Part shown: positions 1 to 7,638 of the stretch, in pieces
Position numbering within the stretch: the first letter of the stretch is position 1
How the letters are laid out: each line of letters opens with the position of its first letter
Source of the DNA: Bacillota bacterium
Lineage (GTDB): Bacteria > Bacillota > Limnochordia > Darwinibacteriales > Darwinibacteriaceae
Reading direction: 5' to 3'
Assembly: GCA_012518325.1 (NCBI GenBank)
Contig: JAAYSR010000094.1
Span: forward strand, 1-15,690
Length of the DNA: 15,690 bases
Translations under genes and position numbers: made by a program
Notes under the pieces: generated by a model
What the model was told of the DNA's origin: nothing
Seen by the model: only the letters and a program-made list of their open reading frames with translations
Databases searched by the model: none

Positions 1-920
1 AGGAGAACGTCCTTAGCGTCTCTTCTATCGAATAATATGGAATGTATGGCATCACAGATCGGCAGTTCCACCTCATAGAGCTCGGAGAGGAGCCGCAGTG
101 CTTTCACCGTCTCAACTCCTTCGGCCAGTTTGCCAAAGGTCTCGCTTGTTACAAAGGCCTGTCCAAATTGCCGGTTATGGCTGTGGGGCGAAAAAAGTGT
201 GGCTTCATAGTCGCCGAGATGGCTCAAGCCATAGGCTGTCAGCTCGTTGCCTCCCATTGCCCTTACCAACCGTGAGATCTCCCGAGCCCCGCGGGCCATT
301 AAAGCACCTTTTAGACTGCTGCATCCCAAACCGTCAAGCATGCCCGCGGCGATGCCAATTACGTTTTTGGCAGCAGCGCCAACTTCATTGCCAATCATGT
401 CTTGACCGTAATAGAAGCGGATCAGATCGCTGCCAAAGGTCTCCACAACTCGCTTGGTCGTCCCAATATCTTCAGAGCCGATCACCATGCAGTTAGGAAT
501 CCCGGCAATAAAATCCTGCACATGACCGGGACCCACCCAGACCGCAACCGAACACTGAGTGGCAATTTCTTCAGTAAATACTTGTGAAAGCCGCTTTCCA
601 GATGTTGATTCAATGCCTTTCATGCAGAGTATGAAAATCCTGCCGGAAGGCTCATAGCCCCTCAGCTCCTGTGTAAACTCCCTTAGACCTTGGGCGCTAA
701 TGGAAATTATTATGAAATCGCTTTCCAGCGCCACCCCCAGCGAACTGCACAGGCTGACCCGTTGCGGGAGTTCTAGATAATCGTTTCGCCTCTCGGTTTT
801 CAGGCGCTGAAAGTTGACGGAGCCTTCCCTCCCCCACAAAACTACTTCATGGCCGACAGTTGCGGCATACCATGCTAAAAAGGTTCCCCAACGCCCGCAG
901 CCTAAAACTGAAACTCTCAA
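1..920 (-). CDS. gpsA: Glycerol-3-phosphate dehydrogenase [NAD(P)+], 3'-truncated by window edge
   Basis: Reduces dihydroxyacetone phosphate to sn-glycerol 3-phosphate, the backbone for phospholipids, in the cytosol. About 306 codons are visible of the usual 330 or so; the C-terminus lies beyond position 1. Seen in the translation: an N-terminal dinucleotide-binding glycine motif GCGRWG (residues 7-12), the family motif MKGIES (100-105), a GPGHV segment (130-134, in place of the usual GPSHA), the catalytic-lysine motif EVGAAAKN (Lys185), and the substrate-binding run ending HSHNRQFG. The start is a TTG at 918-920, chosen because AAGGGG lies about 7 bases upstream and the translation begins directly with the Rossmann strand RVSVLG. 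There is no stop in the frame. It is not adjacent to plsY or der in what can be seen. Identification as GpsA is firm; cofactor preference cannot be read. Confidence 0.93.
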   Translation of the reverse strand, partial: MRVSVLGCGRWGTFLAWYAATVGHEVVLWGREGSVNFQRLKTERRNDYLELPQRVSLCSSLGVALESDFIIISISAQGLREFTQELRGYEPSGRIFILCMKGIESTSGKRLSQVFTEEIATQCSVAVWVGPGHVQDFIAGIPNCMVIGSEDIGTTKRVVETFGSDLIRFYYGQDMIGNEVGAAAKNVIGIAAGMLDGLGCSSLKGALMARGAREISRLVRAMGGNELTAYGLSHLGDYEATLFSPHSHNRQFGQAFVTSETFGKLAEGVETVKALRLLSELYEVELPICDAIHSILFDRRDAKDVL

Positions 921-990
921 CGTCTTGCCCCTTTCTTGACTTGGGCCGCCGGCTATAAGCTGCATACAGCCCCCGGCAAGCTCTGCCCGT

Positions 991-1293
991 TTAGTAATCG
1001 ATCAGCTCCTGGCGATTTAAAAGCGTAAGCTCCCTGTAATCATCGCCAAAGGGAAGTTCTCGAAAGTCAGGAAAAAAGTACTTCAAGCTAACGCCGCAGT
1101 ACCTTCCCTTCTCTTGTTGTTCCTTGATTTTCTGAAATGTATCCGTCACTTCTGTGGAAACCATCTGCCTGTATGTAAAAGAGCCCAGCCAACAGTGTCC
1201 GCCCTTTCGGGACAACCATGGATATCAGCAGCGGTGATTCACGGTGACGCGTTGAAAAAAGCGCCTGAATCCATTGGTCTGAACCGCGCTCAT
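991..1293 (-). pseudogene. Small unrecognised reading frame interrupted by one in-frame UGA
   Basis: Immediately after the dcd stop there is a strong orphan ribosome binding site (GGAGG, about 1340-1345) but no ATG, GTG or TTG at normal distance. One frame runs from there to a TAA at 991, broken only by a UGA at 1225-1227. An ATG at 1291-1293 would begin it; a TTG at 1213-1215 would begin the part after the UGA (74 residues, no clear binding site). The translation looks protein-like, with C-ending codons resembling the neighbours, and ends in an acidic tail (...FGDDYRELTLLNRQELIDY). I do not recognise a family. The likeliest reading is a decayed gene that lost its start and gained a nonsense codon. 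A real short gene starting at the TTG, or UGA recoding, are less likely alternatives. Confidence 0.35.
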
Positions 1294-1345
1294 CTTGCCG
1301 CCGAGATATTCCTGGAGATAACGGAAAGTGGAAGGGTTTCCTCCT

Positions 1346-1933
1346 CTAATCCTGCCTCTGCTTCTGCCTGTTCTCGCTATCCAGGTAAACCTGGCTGCCG
1401 GTGGCATCCCTCTGGCCCTGGTATTTGCCTTGGTAGGGGTAAAAGGCTTCCTGATCCATTTGGGCAAAAACCAGCTGGCACACTCTACGCCCTGATTTCA
1501 GCCTAATGGGGAGCTGATTGGCATTGTACAGTTCCAGAGTTATCTCCCCTTCAAAGCCGGGATCTACCCAGCCCGCGTTCTGGATAAACAGCCCCATCCG
1601 CCCGATGGAGCTGCGGCCTTCTACAAAAGCTGTGAGGTTGTTAGGCAGCCTGACATACTCCATCGTAGTAGCCAGAATAAAGGAATGGGGGGGCAGGATA
1701 ATCTCGTCCTTCTCAAAAGAAATATACTTAGCAGGATTCTCCAAATCGATGTAGGGTATATTGTGCTCATCGAGCTTGAGGAAGTGCGATCCCAAGCGCA
1801 GATCAACGCTGGCCGGCTGGATCTGCCGACCCATCCGTGCACCCTCCTGCTTGATTTGGTCGTCCTCTAACGGGTGGATAACGAGCTCCCCCTGATCCAG
1901 CAGCTCTCTAATCTTCTTGTCAGATAAAACCAC
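1346..1933 (-). CDS. dcd: dCTP deaminase
   Basis: Deaminates dCTP to dUTP (some homologues go on to dUMP), supplying the dUMP used for thymidylate synthesis in the cytosol. The 195-residue product has the family N-terminus MVLSDKKIRELL, the substrate-binding segment QPASVDLRLG (about 38-47), the core motif EGRSSIGRMGL and the catalytic segment GWVDPGFEGEITLEL with its conserved glutamate. Start is GTG at 1931-1933 with AAGGGAG 7 bases upstream. It is slightly longer than the roughly 175-190 residues common in the family because of a short charged tail (ENRQKQRQD). The gap to the upstream GyrI-like gene is only 18 bases, so the two are probably cotranscribed. The RSSIGR form is compatible with mono- or bifunctional dCTP deaminases; I cannot decide between them from sequence. 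Confidence 0.95.
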   Translation of the reverse strand: MVLSDKKIRELLDQGELVIHPLEDDQIKQEGARMGRQIQPASVDLRLGSHFLKLDEHNIPYIDLENPAKYISFEKDEIILPPHSFILATTMEYVRLPNNLTAFVEGRSSIGRMGLFIQNAGWVDPGFEGEITLELYNANQLPIRLKSGRRVCQLVFAQMDQEAFYPYQGKYQGQRDATGSQVYLDSENRQKQRQD

Positions 1934-1951
1934 TTTGCAACTCCCTTCCTG

Positions 1952-2470
1952 CTATGAGGCTACGTATTGGCAGATGTCCAAAATAACGTTGCCATCCTCG
2001 TCTGGCGTTGTAAACCTGGGACAGGTGTACCTTTCGAAAAACCAGTAAGCCCCTGCTTCATCGCTGATAATCTCCATGCCCTGCTTTTTCAAGGTTTCTG
2101 CACACTCGTATTCCTGACCATAAATTTCTGGCTCTTTCCCGTACACCCAGGCAACACCAAGCGTTGCAGGCGGAAAGTCCACGCTCAGGAAACCCTCAGG
2201 CACTGGCGTACCTTCCGGACAAAAGACACCAATCCAATACTCGAAGGGCTCTTCTTCTTTCCAGCGCATCAGTCCCACCGTAGCATCGCCGTCTTCATAC
2301 AGTGCCTGTGGATCAAAGGTGCTTTGCAGCTTTTCAAACCACCCCTGCTTAAACCACTCGCCCCAGTGCGCAGCAAATGTACCGTCAACCCTGTCTGCAT
2401 CTAAGTACTTCCTGCCGATAAAACGCATTGCGGGAACCTTTTGCCGATAGGTTCTTATGATTTTCGCCAT
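1952..2470 (-). CDS. GyrI-like / AraC effector-binding-domain protein (stand-alone)
   Basis: A 172-residue cytosolic protein consisting of a single GyrI-like (AraC_E_bind/SOUL-fold) small-molecule-binding domain with no attached DNA-binding domain. Supporting pattern: an N-terminal beta strand (AKIIRTYRQKVPAMRFIGRKY), tryptophans in a helix around HWGEWFKQGWF, a central YWIGVFCPEGTPVPEGF segment, PPATLGVAWVYG, and the C-terminal pattern FFERYTCPRFTTPDEDGN typical of this family. Start is ATG 2468-2470 with a TAAGGG-type site about 6-8 bases upstream. It is the first gene after the terminator at 2565-2615 and lies 18 bases before dcd. Such proteins bind hydrophobic or cationic ligands; some protect gyrase or hydrolyse cyclopropanoid toxins, but no specific function can be given here. 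Confidence 0.8.
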   Translation of the reverse strand: MAKIIRTYRQKVPAMRFIGRKYLDADRVDGTFAAHWGEWFKQGWFEKLQSTFDPQALYEDGDATVGLMRWKEEEPFEYWIGVFCPEGTPVPEGFLSVDFPPATLGVAWVYGKEPEIYGQEYECAETLKKQGMEIISDEAGAYWFFERYTCPRFTTPDEDGNVILDICQYVAS

Positions 2471-2564
2471 CTCGATCCCTTACCTTCCCAGTTTTTTGTG
2501 TGCAGTTCTTCTGCTGTCTATGTTTTTCAACAAACACCCAGCAAGACCTTCCAGTCCCTGGAGA

Positions 2565-2615
2565 TAAAAAAGCCGCACACCTTCAGCCGGTCTTCCCGGC
2601 GAAAGGAATGCGGCT
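2565..2615 (-). terminator. Rho-independent terminator after the PII-like gene
   Basis: On the minus strand AGCCGCA (2609-2615) pairs with TGCGGCT (2571-2577). An inner helix (CCTT...GCCGG with CCGGC...AAGG around a GAAGA loop) lies inside, and seven-base closure is followed by TTTTTTA. It lies 33 bases past the PII-like stop and separates that unit from the GyrI-dcd pair. Confidence 0.85.
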
Positions 2616-2647
2616 CTGAACCGCTTGACAGGTCCAAACAATGCTGG

Positions 2648-3319
2648 CTAACCGTTAACAAGCCCATAGGTTTCCTTGACGTCCTGCACAAAGAGAATGC
2701 CTTGGCCCGGCTCATCGATTTTCATCCTATCCCTAAGGGCGGAGATAATGTTGCCGTAGGATGCCGTGGAGATGAGCATCAGCACGATTTCCTTCTCAGG
2801 TTCAATTTCCATGTTTAGAAAGGTAGCGGTTTCATGGATGCCTGAGCCCCGTGCATTGATTATTGTTCCTCCCCGGGCGCCGGCTTCCCTGGCTACATCC
2901 ATCACGGTTTCTCCCCTGCCCTTGTCTACTATCACAAAAATCGCTTTGTACACGCTCTCTCTACCTCCATCTTCCGACTTGAAATCAGCGTCGTGTCCCG
3001 CCATGCCAATAACCTCTCCAATGGGCATTGTAAAAGCTATACCGTGGTTAGGCTTGCTGAAATGAAGCTTGTGGTCGATCGCGTCTAGCGCAGCCCTGCT
3101 GACCGACTCTTCGCTGACCATAAGCACAATCTCTTTACGGACATCGGTCAGTTCCAGGAACCTCAGCCAACGATTCTCGACTGTTCCCCTGCCGAGCATG
3201 ATTGTACCCCCGGTTACACCGCTTCTTCTTGCTTGGCTCAGCGCTTTGCTTCCCAACCCAAAGTTTACGATTACGCAGATCAGCTCATATCTCTTATCTT
3301 TCTGCTCAGCCTTGTGCAT
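2648..3319 (-). CDS. Tandem PII-like (P-II family) regulatory protein
   Basis: A 223-residue cytosolic protein made of two PII-fold repeats. Repeat 1 is about residues 10-105 (YELICVIVNFGLGSKAL, GVTGGTIMLGRG, then EIVLMVSEE); repeat 2 is about 120-215 (YKAIFVIVDKGRGETV, GARGGTIINARGSG, then EIVLMLIS). The GGTI..(G/A)RG loops correspond to the nucleotide- and anion-binding region of PII proteins. Start is ATG 3317-3319, chosen because AAGGAG lies 9 bases upstream; an in-frame ATG-type extension to 3367 would add residues unlike PII. The start lies 14 bases inside the end of the DUF1538 membrane gene, indicating translational coupling, and a strong terminator follows. By analogy with GlnK-AmtB the PII partner may gate the membrane protein; that is inference, and the ligand is unknown. 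Confidence 0.85.
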   Translation of the reverse strand: MHKAEQKDKRYELICVIVNFGLGSKALSQARRSGVTGGTIMLGRGTVENRWLRFLELTDVRKEIVLMVSEESVSRAALDAIDHKLHFSKPNHGIAFTMPIGEVIGMAGHDADFKSEDGGRESVYKAIFVIVDKGRGETVMDVAREAGARGGTIINARGSGIHETATFLNMEIEPEKEIVLMLISTASYGNIISALRDRMKIDEPGQGILFVQDVKETYGLVNG

Positions 3320-4805
3320 CTCTATCAACTCCTTGTTTCTGGGATCTGGCCTGGAATATAAACCCAAGAACTTGCAGCGTCAGAATCGGAGCCATCGCGA
3401 CTAAAGCAATCATGCCGAATCCATCGCGCAGCAGGTTCGCCCCGGGAAAGGCGCTGGCAGCACCTTGAACAAATGCCAGGATAAATGTTGCAGTCATAGG
3501 GCCAGTCGCGACCCCTCCAGCGTCGAAGGCGATTCCGACAAACAAAGTCGGTACAAAGTACATCATGCCAATGGCTAGAATATAGCCTGGCAACAGAATG
3601 TGCCACAGCTGTATGGAAGGCGTCAGAATGCGGATGGTCGCCAGCGCTACAGCTAGACCTACACCAATAGACAAAGCTGCACCTACCGCCCTTCGCTTAA
3701 CATATCCGCTGGTGACATCTTCTATCTGGTGAGTCAGAACGAAAACCGCCGGTTCTGCAAGGATGGTGAAGAAGCCCAGGAAAAAAGCTGTCAGCACAAG
3801 CCAGAACTTATTGTCCATGAGCGCGAGGCGAAGTCCCAGTTCGCTGCTGACCTCCATAAACCCTCCATTTACCCCTACCAAAAATATCACCAGTCCAATA
3901 AAAGCGTACACAAAGCCTTTGACCATTCGTTCAAAAGGTTTCCGTTCCAGCCTAAACAAAGTCTTCTGCAGCAAAAACAGTCCTACAGTCAGGGGCAGGA
4001 GACTGATCAAACTCTCATTGAGCGCCCCGGAAATGTAACCCAGGAACGGCTGCAGGATCTTTACACTTTCAACCTGGAGAGGTTCTAGACTGGCTACGGA
4101 GTACTCTTTGGTCCCAATGATCACATTCAGCACCATTACCGCCATAATTGCTCCGGCTGAGGCAATGGCCACCAAGCCGAAACTGTCTTCTTCAGAGGCC
4201 TTGCTGTCCTTGCGCAGACGTGCTATGCCTACTGCCAAAGCCAGGATAAAGGGTACAGCCAGTATGCCTGTGGTTGCCCCGGAGGCATCGAAAGCTATGG
4301 CGAGAAACTCAGGCTGGGTAAAAAAGGCCAGAAAGAAAATGAATATGTAACATCCCAGCAAGAACACCTTCAGCGAAACATTGAAAAAGACTCTGAGAAA
4401 ACCCAGCGCTATCAAGATCGCTAAACCGATGGAAACAACCACCAGGAGCATGGGTGAGGATATGGCACCGAGGGTGACGAAATCCACTTGCTGTGCCAGC
4501 ACCATCAGGCCGGGCTCTGCAATTGAGATGGAAAACCCAAGGACCAACCCTGCCAGAAGAACAAGGAAGAGCTTGTTCGTCTTAACCAAGGAAGAGCCTG
4601 TCAGGCTGCCCATTGGTGTGATGCCGATTTCCACACCAAGCAGAAAGAATGAAAGCCCTATGATGATTAGGACTGCGCCTGCGAGAAATCGAAGAATGAT
4701 TGGCAATCCCAGCGGTACTAAAGTGTAGTTGAGCAGGATCACAATCAACGCTATGGGCACCACTGCTTTAACGTTTTCCTTGACAAGTTCGAACAGTATG
4801 TTCAC
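3306..4805 (-). CDS. DUF1538 family integral membrane protein (two-repeat, transporter-like)
   Basis: About 500 residues with many hydrophobic segments; an inner-membrane protein of the DUF1538 family, function unknown. The sequence contains a clear internal duplication: AEPG (96-99) followed 75 residues later by AFDASGATTG (171-180), and AEPA (350-353) followed 76 residues later by AFDAGGVATG (426-435). These paired motifs suggest two structurally related halves around a shared pathway, as in transporters (inference). I chose GTG 4803-4805 because AGGTG sits 5 bases upstream and a perfect TATAAT lies at 4831-4836. Alternatives are ATG 4830-4832 (no binding site) and ATG 4893-4895 (GAGGA upstream), the latter placing a terminator-like hairpin inside the gene. 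The PII-like gene overlaps the 3' end, so the two proteins probably work together. Confidence 0.87.
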   Translation of the reverse strand: MNILFELVKENVKAVVPIALIVILLNYTLVPLGLPIILRFLAGAVLIIIGLSFFLLGVEIGITPMGSLTGSSLVKTNKLFLVLLAGLVLGFSISIAEPGLMVLAQQVDFVTLGAISSPMLLVVVSIGLAILIALGFLRVFFNVSLKVFLLGCYIFIFFLAFFTQPEFLAIAFDASGATTGILAVPFILALAVGIARLRKDSKASEEDSFGLVAIASAGAIMAVMVLNVIIGTKEYSVASLEPLQVESVKILQPFLGYISGALNESLISLLPLTVGLFLLQKTLFRLERKPFERMVKGFVYAFIGLVIFLVGVNGGFMEVSSELGLRLALMDNKFWLVLTAFFLGFFTILAEPAVFVLTHQIEDVTSGYVKRRAVGAALSIGVGLAVALATIRILTPSIQLWHILLPGYILAIGMMYFVPTLFVGIAFDAGGVATGPMTATFILAFVQGAASAFPGANLLRDGFGMIALVAMAPILTLQVLGFIFQARSQKQGVDRDAQG

Positions 4806-4830
4806 GCAAGCACCTACCTTCCGAGCAGAC

Positions 4831-4836
4831 ATTATA
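4831..4836 (-). promoter_or_regulatory. Possible -10 box (TATAAT) for DUF1538-PII
   Basis: A perfect TATAAT on the minus strand lies just after the hairpin and 26 bases before the GTG start. The matching -35 region (ATGTTG at 17-base spacing) is poor, so it may be only the A/T-rich end of the terminator. Confidence 0.3.
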
Positions 4837-4875
4837 AAAAAAGGCGCTCCCAGCAACATACGACGCCGGAGCACC
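4836..4875 (-). terminator. Terminator-like hairpin directly before DUF1538 gene
   Basis: Minus-strand GGTGCTCC (4868-4875) pairs with GGAGCGCC (4843-4850), with one G-U pair, and GGC/GCT can extend the helix across a bulge. Seven U residues (4836-4842) follow. Either it ends the GNAT-to-kinase operon, 211 bases past its last stop, or it attenuates DUF1538-PII. Confidence 0.65.
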
Positions 4876-5085
4876 AAATAAATACAAAACGCCATAGATT
4901 CCTCGGAGAGCTGACAACATTTTCGCCTGTGTCAAAGAACATATACGGCACCTAGATCTTCCGCGCTGTTCAGACAGTCATGATGCAGATAATTATGTTA
5001 TGTTTCTCTGGATTCCACCCCAGTTCCTTCTTTTTCGCCTGATTTTTTCAGCGAAATGCCTGTCGCTGCCCACATCTTCGTTCTG

Positions 5086-6210
5086 CTATGCGAATCCCTT
5101 GATTCTTACAGCCATCTCCGAGGCGAAGCTGGTTATCACCCTGACATAACCGCTAAACCAGGAATTAACCTCCGGATCCCCAGTGTCAACCAGCAGCGGG
5201 CGCCCTTGTAGAGTCTCGATTTTGCTGCGGGTGGCCGCAATGAGAATGTTCTCCCTGCCCACCTGCCGAATCACTTCAGCACTGATCTGCTGGTTGCCGC
5301 GTCCGAAAACGTACCCCTGGCTGCCAATTACAGTCACGATGATTTTTGCAGGCTGCCCCTGAATCAGTTCGAGGATTTTCCGCTCATTTGCATCCTGGGC
5401 AATCAACTCCTGGTTGCGTACCACATCAATGCCAAGCAGACTGTTGGGCAGGCCCAGCACCTCCATAATCGGACTGAGTGTGCTGCCAGAACCGATGATG
5501 TAAAAGGTCTCTGGGTTCTCTTTCATTTCCTCTGCAATACGTTCGGCAATGCCAAGGAGGACCTCTTGCTCCGGTACCTGACTTCCCCCGGATTTTGTCA
5601 TCTGGACAAATTCAGGTGCAGAAGGAACTCTCATCACCCCATAGAGCCTGGTGGTGACAACTCCTGCCCGAAAGGCCTCTTCATCGATATCCATCACTTC
5701 TCCATCCACCAGCTCAAGCTCTTCACCGGAGAGATACTTCAGGGCCAGCACTCCTGCAGCTTGTGGGTGGCTGGCGAAGACGCCTGAATGAATCTTAACT
5801 CCTGCTGGGATTCCGATCACAGGCAGGGCGGTCTTAACCACCGCGGCCACATTGCGAGCCGTCCCGTCACCGCCTGCAAAGCAAAGCAGATCAACCTGCT
5901 CTGCCAGCATTTTCTCAGCTGCTGCCATGGTGTCTTCTGGGCCGGTCTGGGTCCCGACGGCGCCAACTACTTCAGTCTGAAAACCAAGCTCTTTAGCTAC
6001 ATCCTCTCCCATTGCCCCTGGATAGGTGCAGATCTGGAGTTTCGGCTGAAGCGGCAGCAGCTCTTTAAGCGCCCGCCTGGCTTTGGAGTTTGCCTCAGGA
6101 ACTGCCCCCAGGCTGATCGCCTGCTGCAACACCTCAGCTCCGTCAGTTCCCTTCAATCCAACACGTCCACCCATCCCTGCAATGGGATTGACTATCAAAC
6201 CAAGTTTCAT
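5086..6210 (-). CDS. ATP-NAD kinase family protein
   Basis: A 374-residue cytosolic protein of the ATP-NAD kinase superfamily (the AcoX/YisF-like long branch rather than PpnK). Seen: N-terminal LIVNPIAGMGGRVG (5-18), the phosphate-binding GGDGTARN motif (113-120), then VIGIPAGVKIHSGVF, and a C-terminal half with IIGSGSTLSPIM and LLGIDVV. Housekeeping NAD kinases are about 280-300 residues; this one is longer and of the uncharacterised branch, so the phosphate acceptor is not known. Start is ATG 6208-6210, chosen because GGCGGAGGA directly precedes it and the frame begins with the Rossmann strand; a longer in-frame start at 6297 lacks family similarity. It is the last gene of the GNAT-Nudix-PhzF operon, 88 bases after PhzF. 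Confidence 0.85.
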   Translation of the reverse strand: MKLGLIVNPIAGMGGRVGLKGTDGAEVLQQAISLGAVPEANSKARRALKELLPLQPKLQICTYPGAMGEDVAKELGFQTEVVGAVGTQTGPEDTMAAAEKMLAEQVDLLCFAGGDGTARNVAAVVKTALPVIGIPAGVKIHSGVFASHPQAAGVLALKYLSGEELELVDGEVMDIDEEAFRAGVVTTRLYGVMRVPSAPEFVQMTKSGGSQVPEQEVLLGIAERIAEEMKENPETFYIIGSGSTLSPIMEVLGLPNSLLGIDVVRNQELIAQDANERKILELIQGQPAKIIVTVIGSQGYVFGRGNQQISAEVIRQVGRENILIAATRSKIETLQGRPLLVDTGDPEVNSWFSGYVRVITSFASEMAVRIKGFA

Positions 6211-6298
6211 TTCCTCCGCCTTTCTGACATGACTAGTGAAGTTGCCCGAAGAGCTCGGGTCCATGAAAATGTACAGCATATCTATCATGTTCTTCATT

Positions 6299-7081
6299 CT
6301 ACAAATTAATTTCGCCGCTGAAAACAGTCTTGGCCCGGCCGCTGATATACACTCTGTCGGCCACCCGCAGTTTCAGCATGCCGCCTCTGGCCGAGGCCTG
6401 GTATGCTGTGAACTGATCTTTGCCGAGCTTTCGCTTCCAATAAGGGCCTAGACAGCAGTGGGCTGAACCGGTTACCGGATCTTCGTCAATGCCCAAAGCT
6501 GGTGCAAAAAAACGAGAGATGAAATCATAACTTGCATCTTCCGACGGGCAGGTGACAATAACGCCTCTGTTGCTCAACCGCGAAAGAATTTCACGTTCAG
6601 GGCGGATCTGCCTTAGGACTTCTTCCGACTCCACTTCAACCAAGTAATCCATCCTATTCATGCCTACATACAAAAAGGGTACCTTGAGTCCATCGATCAG
6701 TTCCTGGGGAGGCTCTGCTTCTTGCTCTTCTTCCAGTGGGAAGTCCAGCTCTATCCAGCCGCCGTTCGTGACTGCCTTTAGCACGCCGCTCTTGGTATAA
6801 AACTTTGCCGCTGCGGCTTCATCCAGCTCACCGGTCTCCCAGAGGACATGAGCTGCAGCCAAAGTAGCATGTCCGCACAGTTCGACCTCGGTGGCGGGCG
6901 TAAACCAGCGCAGCTCAAACCCATCGTCCACCTTGGTCAAAAACGCCGTCTCCGAAAGGTTCATTTCCGCTGCCATATTCTGCATCCACTGATCAGGCAT
7001 GTTTTCCACAAACATGCACACTGCTGCAGGATTTCCTCTGAACATCTGGCCTGCAAACGAGTCGACCTGAAAAATCCTCAC
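6299..7081 (-). CDS. PhzF family isomerase/epimerase-like protein
   Basis: A 260-residue protein of the PhzF (diaminopimelate-epimerase fold) family. PhzF itself isomerises a dihydro-anthranilate derivative in phenazine synthesis, but most members have unknown substrates, and no other phenazine genes are here. Motifs: VDSFAGQMFRGNPAAVC (6-22), the catalytic-glutamate segment NLSETAF (Glu44), CGHATLAAAHVLW (from Cys69), and the second-half motif GIDEDPVTGSAHCCLGPYW. Start is GTG 7079-7081 with a GGAGGAGGGG site 4 bases upstream; its GTGA overlaps the TGA stop of the Nudix gene by 4 bases, so translation is coupled. The role is probably metabolic side-reaction processing; the phenazine name should not be taken literally. 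Confidence 0.9.
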   Translation of the reverse strand: MRIFQVDSFAGQMFRGNPAAVCMFVENMPDQWMQNMAAEMNLSETAFLTKVDDGFELRWFTPATEVELCGHATLAAAHVLWETGELDEAAAAKFYTKSGVLKAVTNGGWIELDFPLEEEQEAEPPQELIDGLKVPFLYVGMNRMDYLVEVESEEVLRQIRPEREILSRLSNRGVIVTCPSEDASYDFISRFFAPALGIDEDPVTGSAHCCLGPYWKRKLGKDQFTAYQASARGGMLKLRVADRVYISGRAKTVFSGEINL

Positions 7082-7617
7082 TTTTCCCCTCCTCCATCCG
7101 CTGCAAAGGATTCTGCCAGTCTGGCCAGTACATAGGTGTCTCTCTCTGTCCACCTGGGAGGGTCACCATACTCCCCCTGCAAAACGGACCGGTTCCTGTA
7201 AAGGGCCTCTGCCAAACCCACCCACTGGGGGCGAAAACCAAGTTCCTCTTCATACCCGTCCAGCTCCTGCCTTAAGAAACCGGGGCTGATGCTGCACAGA
7301 TAATAATATGACAGCTGTTTAAAGATATCATAGTCCGCCTCACGGGCCTCGGCATATTCCACAACCAAACCGTACTCTCCTTGAATCTCCGAGAGAATCA
7401 GCCCGCATTCTTCCCTGATTTCTCTGGACAGAGTATCTGCATGGCTCTCCCCGTCCTTGACTCCTCCTCCGGGAAACTTGTAGTCATGGTTCACGGGAGA
7501 GTAGACCATCAAAATCTGTTCCCCATTGAGAATGATGGCACGGACAGCCTGGCGGCTAATGACTTTCCCCGCCAAGTTCAGGCCTTCACCGCGGCAAAAC
7601 TCCCTCAACAGCTTCAT
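7078..7617 (-). CDS. Nudix hydrolase
   Basis: A 179-residue cytosolic Nudix hydrolase, cleaving a nucleoside-diphosphate-linked (or related pyrophosphate) substrate with Mg2+. The complete Nudix box GX5EX7REUXEEXGU is visible at residues 51-73 (G51...E57...R65-E66...E69-E70-C71-G72-L73), preceded by HDYKFPGGGV, a usual lead-in. The C-terminal 60 residues (EEELGFRPQWVGLAEAL...) are the usual Nudix tail. Start ATG 7615-7617 has GAGGTG 5 bases upstream. It lies 21 bases after the GNAT stop and overlaps the PhzF start by 4 bases. Substrate cannot be inferred; the operon partners suggest small-molecule housekeeping. Confidence 0.92.
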   Translation of the reverse strand: MKLLREFCRGEGLNLAGKVISRQAVRAIILNGEQILMVYSPVNHDYKFPGGGVKDGESHADTLSREIREECGLILSEIQGEYGLVVEYAEAREADYDIFKQLSYYYLCSISPGFLRQELDGYEEELGFRPQWVGLAEALYRNRSVLQGEYGDPPRWTERDTYVLARLAESFAADGGGEK

Positions 7618-7638
7618 GATCGCACCTCGGAGACTTGG

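Larger units (their letters stand above)
4806..5085 (-). promoter_or_regulatory. Roughly 280-base leader upstream of DUF1538-PII, ending in a terminator hairpin
   Basis: No conserved gene lies here. It begins after the ATP-NAD kinase-like stop and ends with the hairpin at 4836-4875 just before the DUF1538 ribosome binding site. Small helices are visible (CTGG...CCAG near 5010; CTGTCTGAACAG near 4970). A 36-codon frame (4832-4942; ATG with AGGTG 6 bases upstream) ends in TAATG, overlapping an alternative DUF1538 start. It could be a plain 3'/5' UTR pair or an attenuator; it matches no riboswitch class I know. Confidence 0.35.

Noticed and set aside
98..496. 132-codon plus-strand frame
   Set aside because: It is a shadow of gpsA; the minus-strand translation shows clear GpsA motifs.
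5041..5062. Hairpin near the end of the ATP-NAD kinase-like operon considered as terminator
   Set aside because: The helix is followed by A residues on the minus strand, not U, so no intrinsic terminator.
6299..7081. Phenazine biosynthesis cluster
   Set aside because: Only a PhzF-family member is present; no phzA, B, C, D, E or G homologue is in the window.
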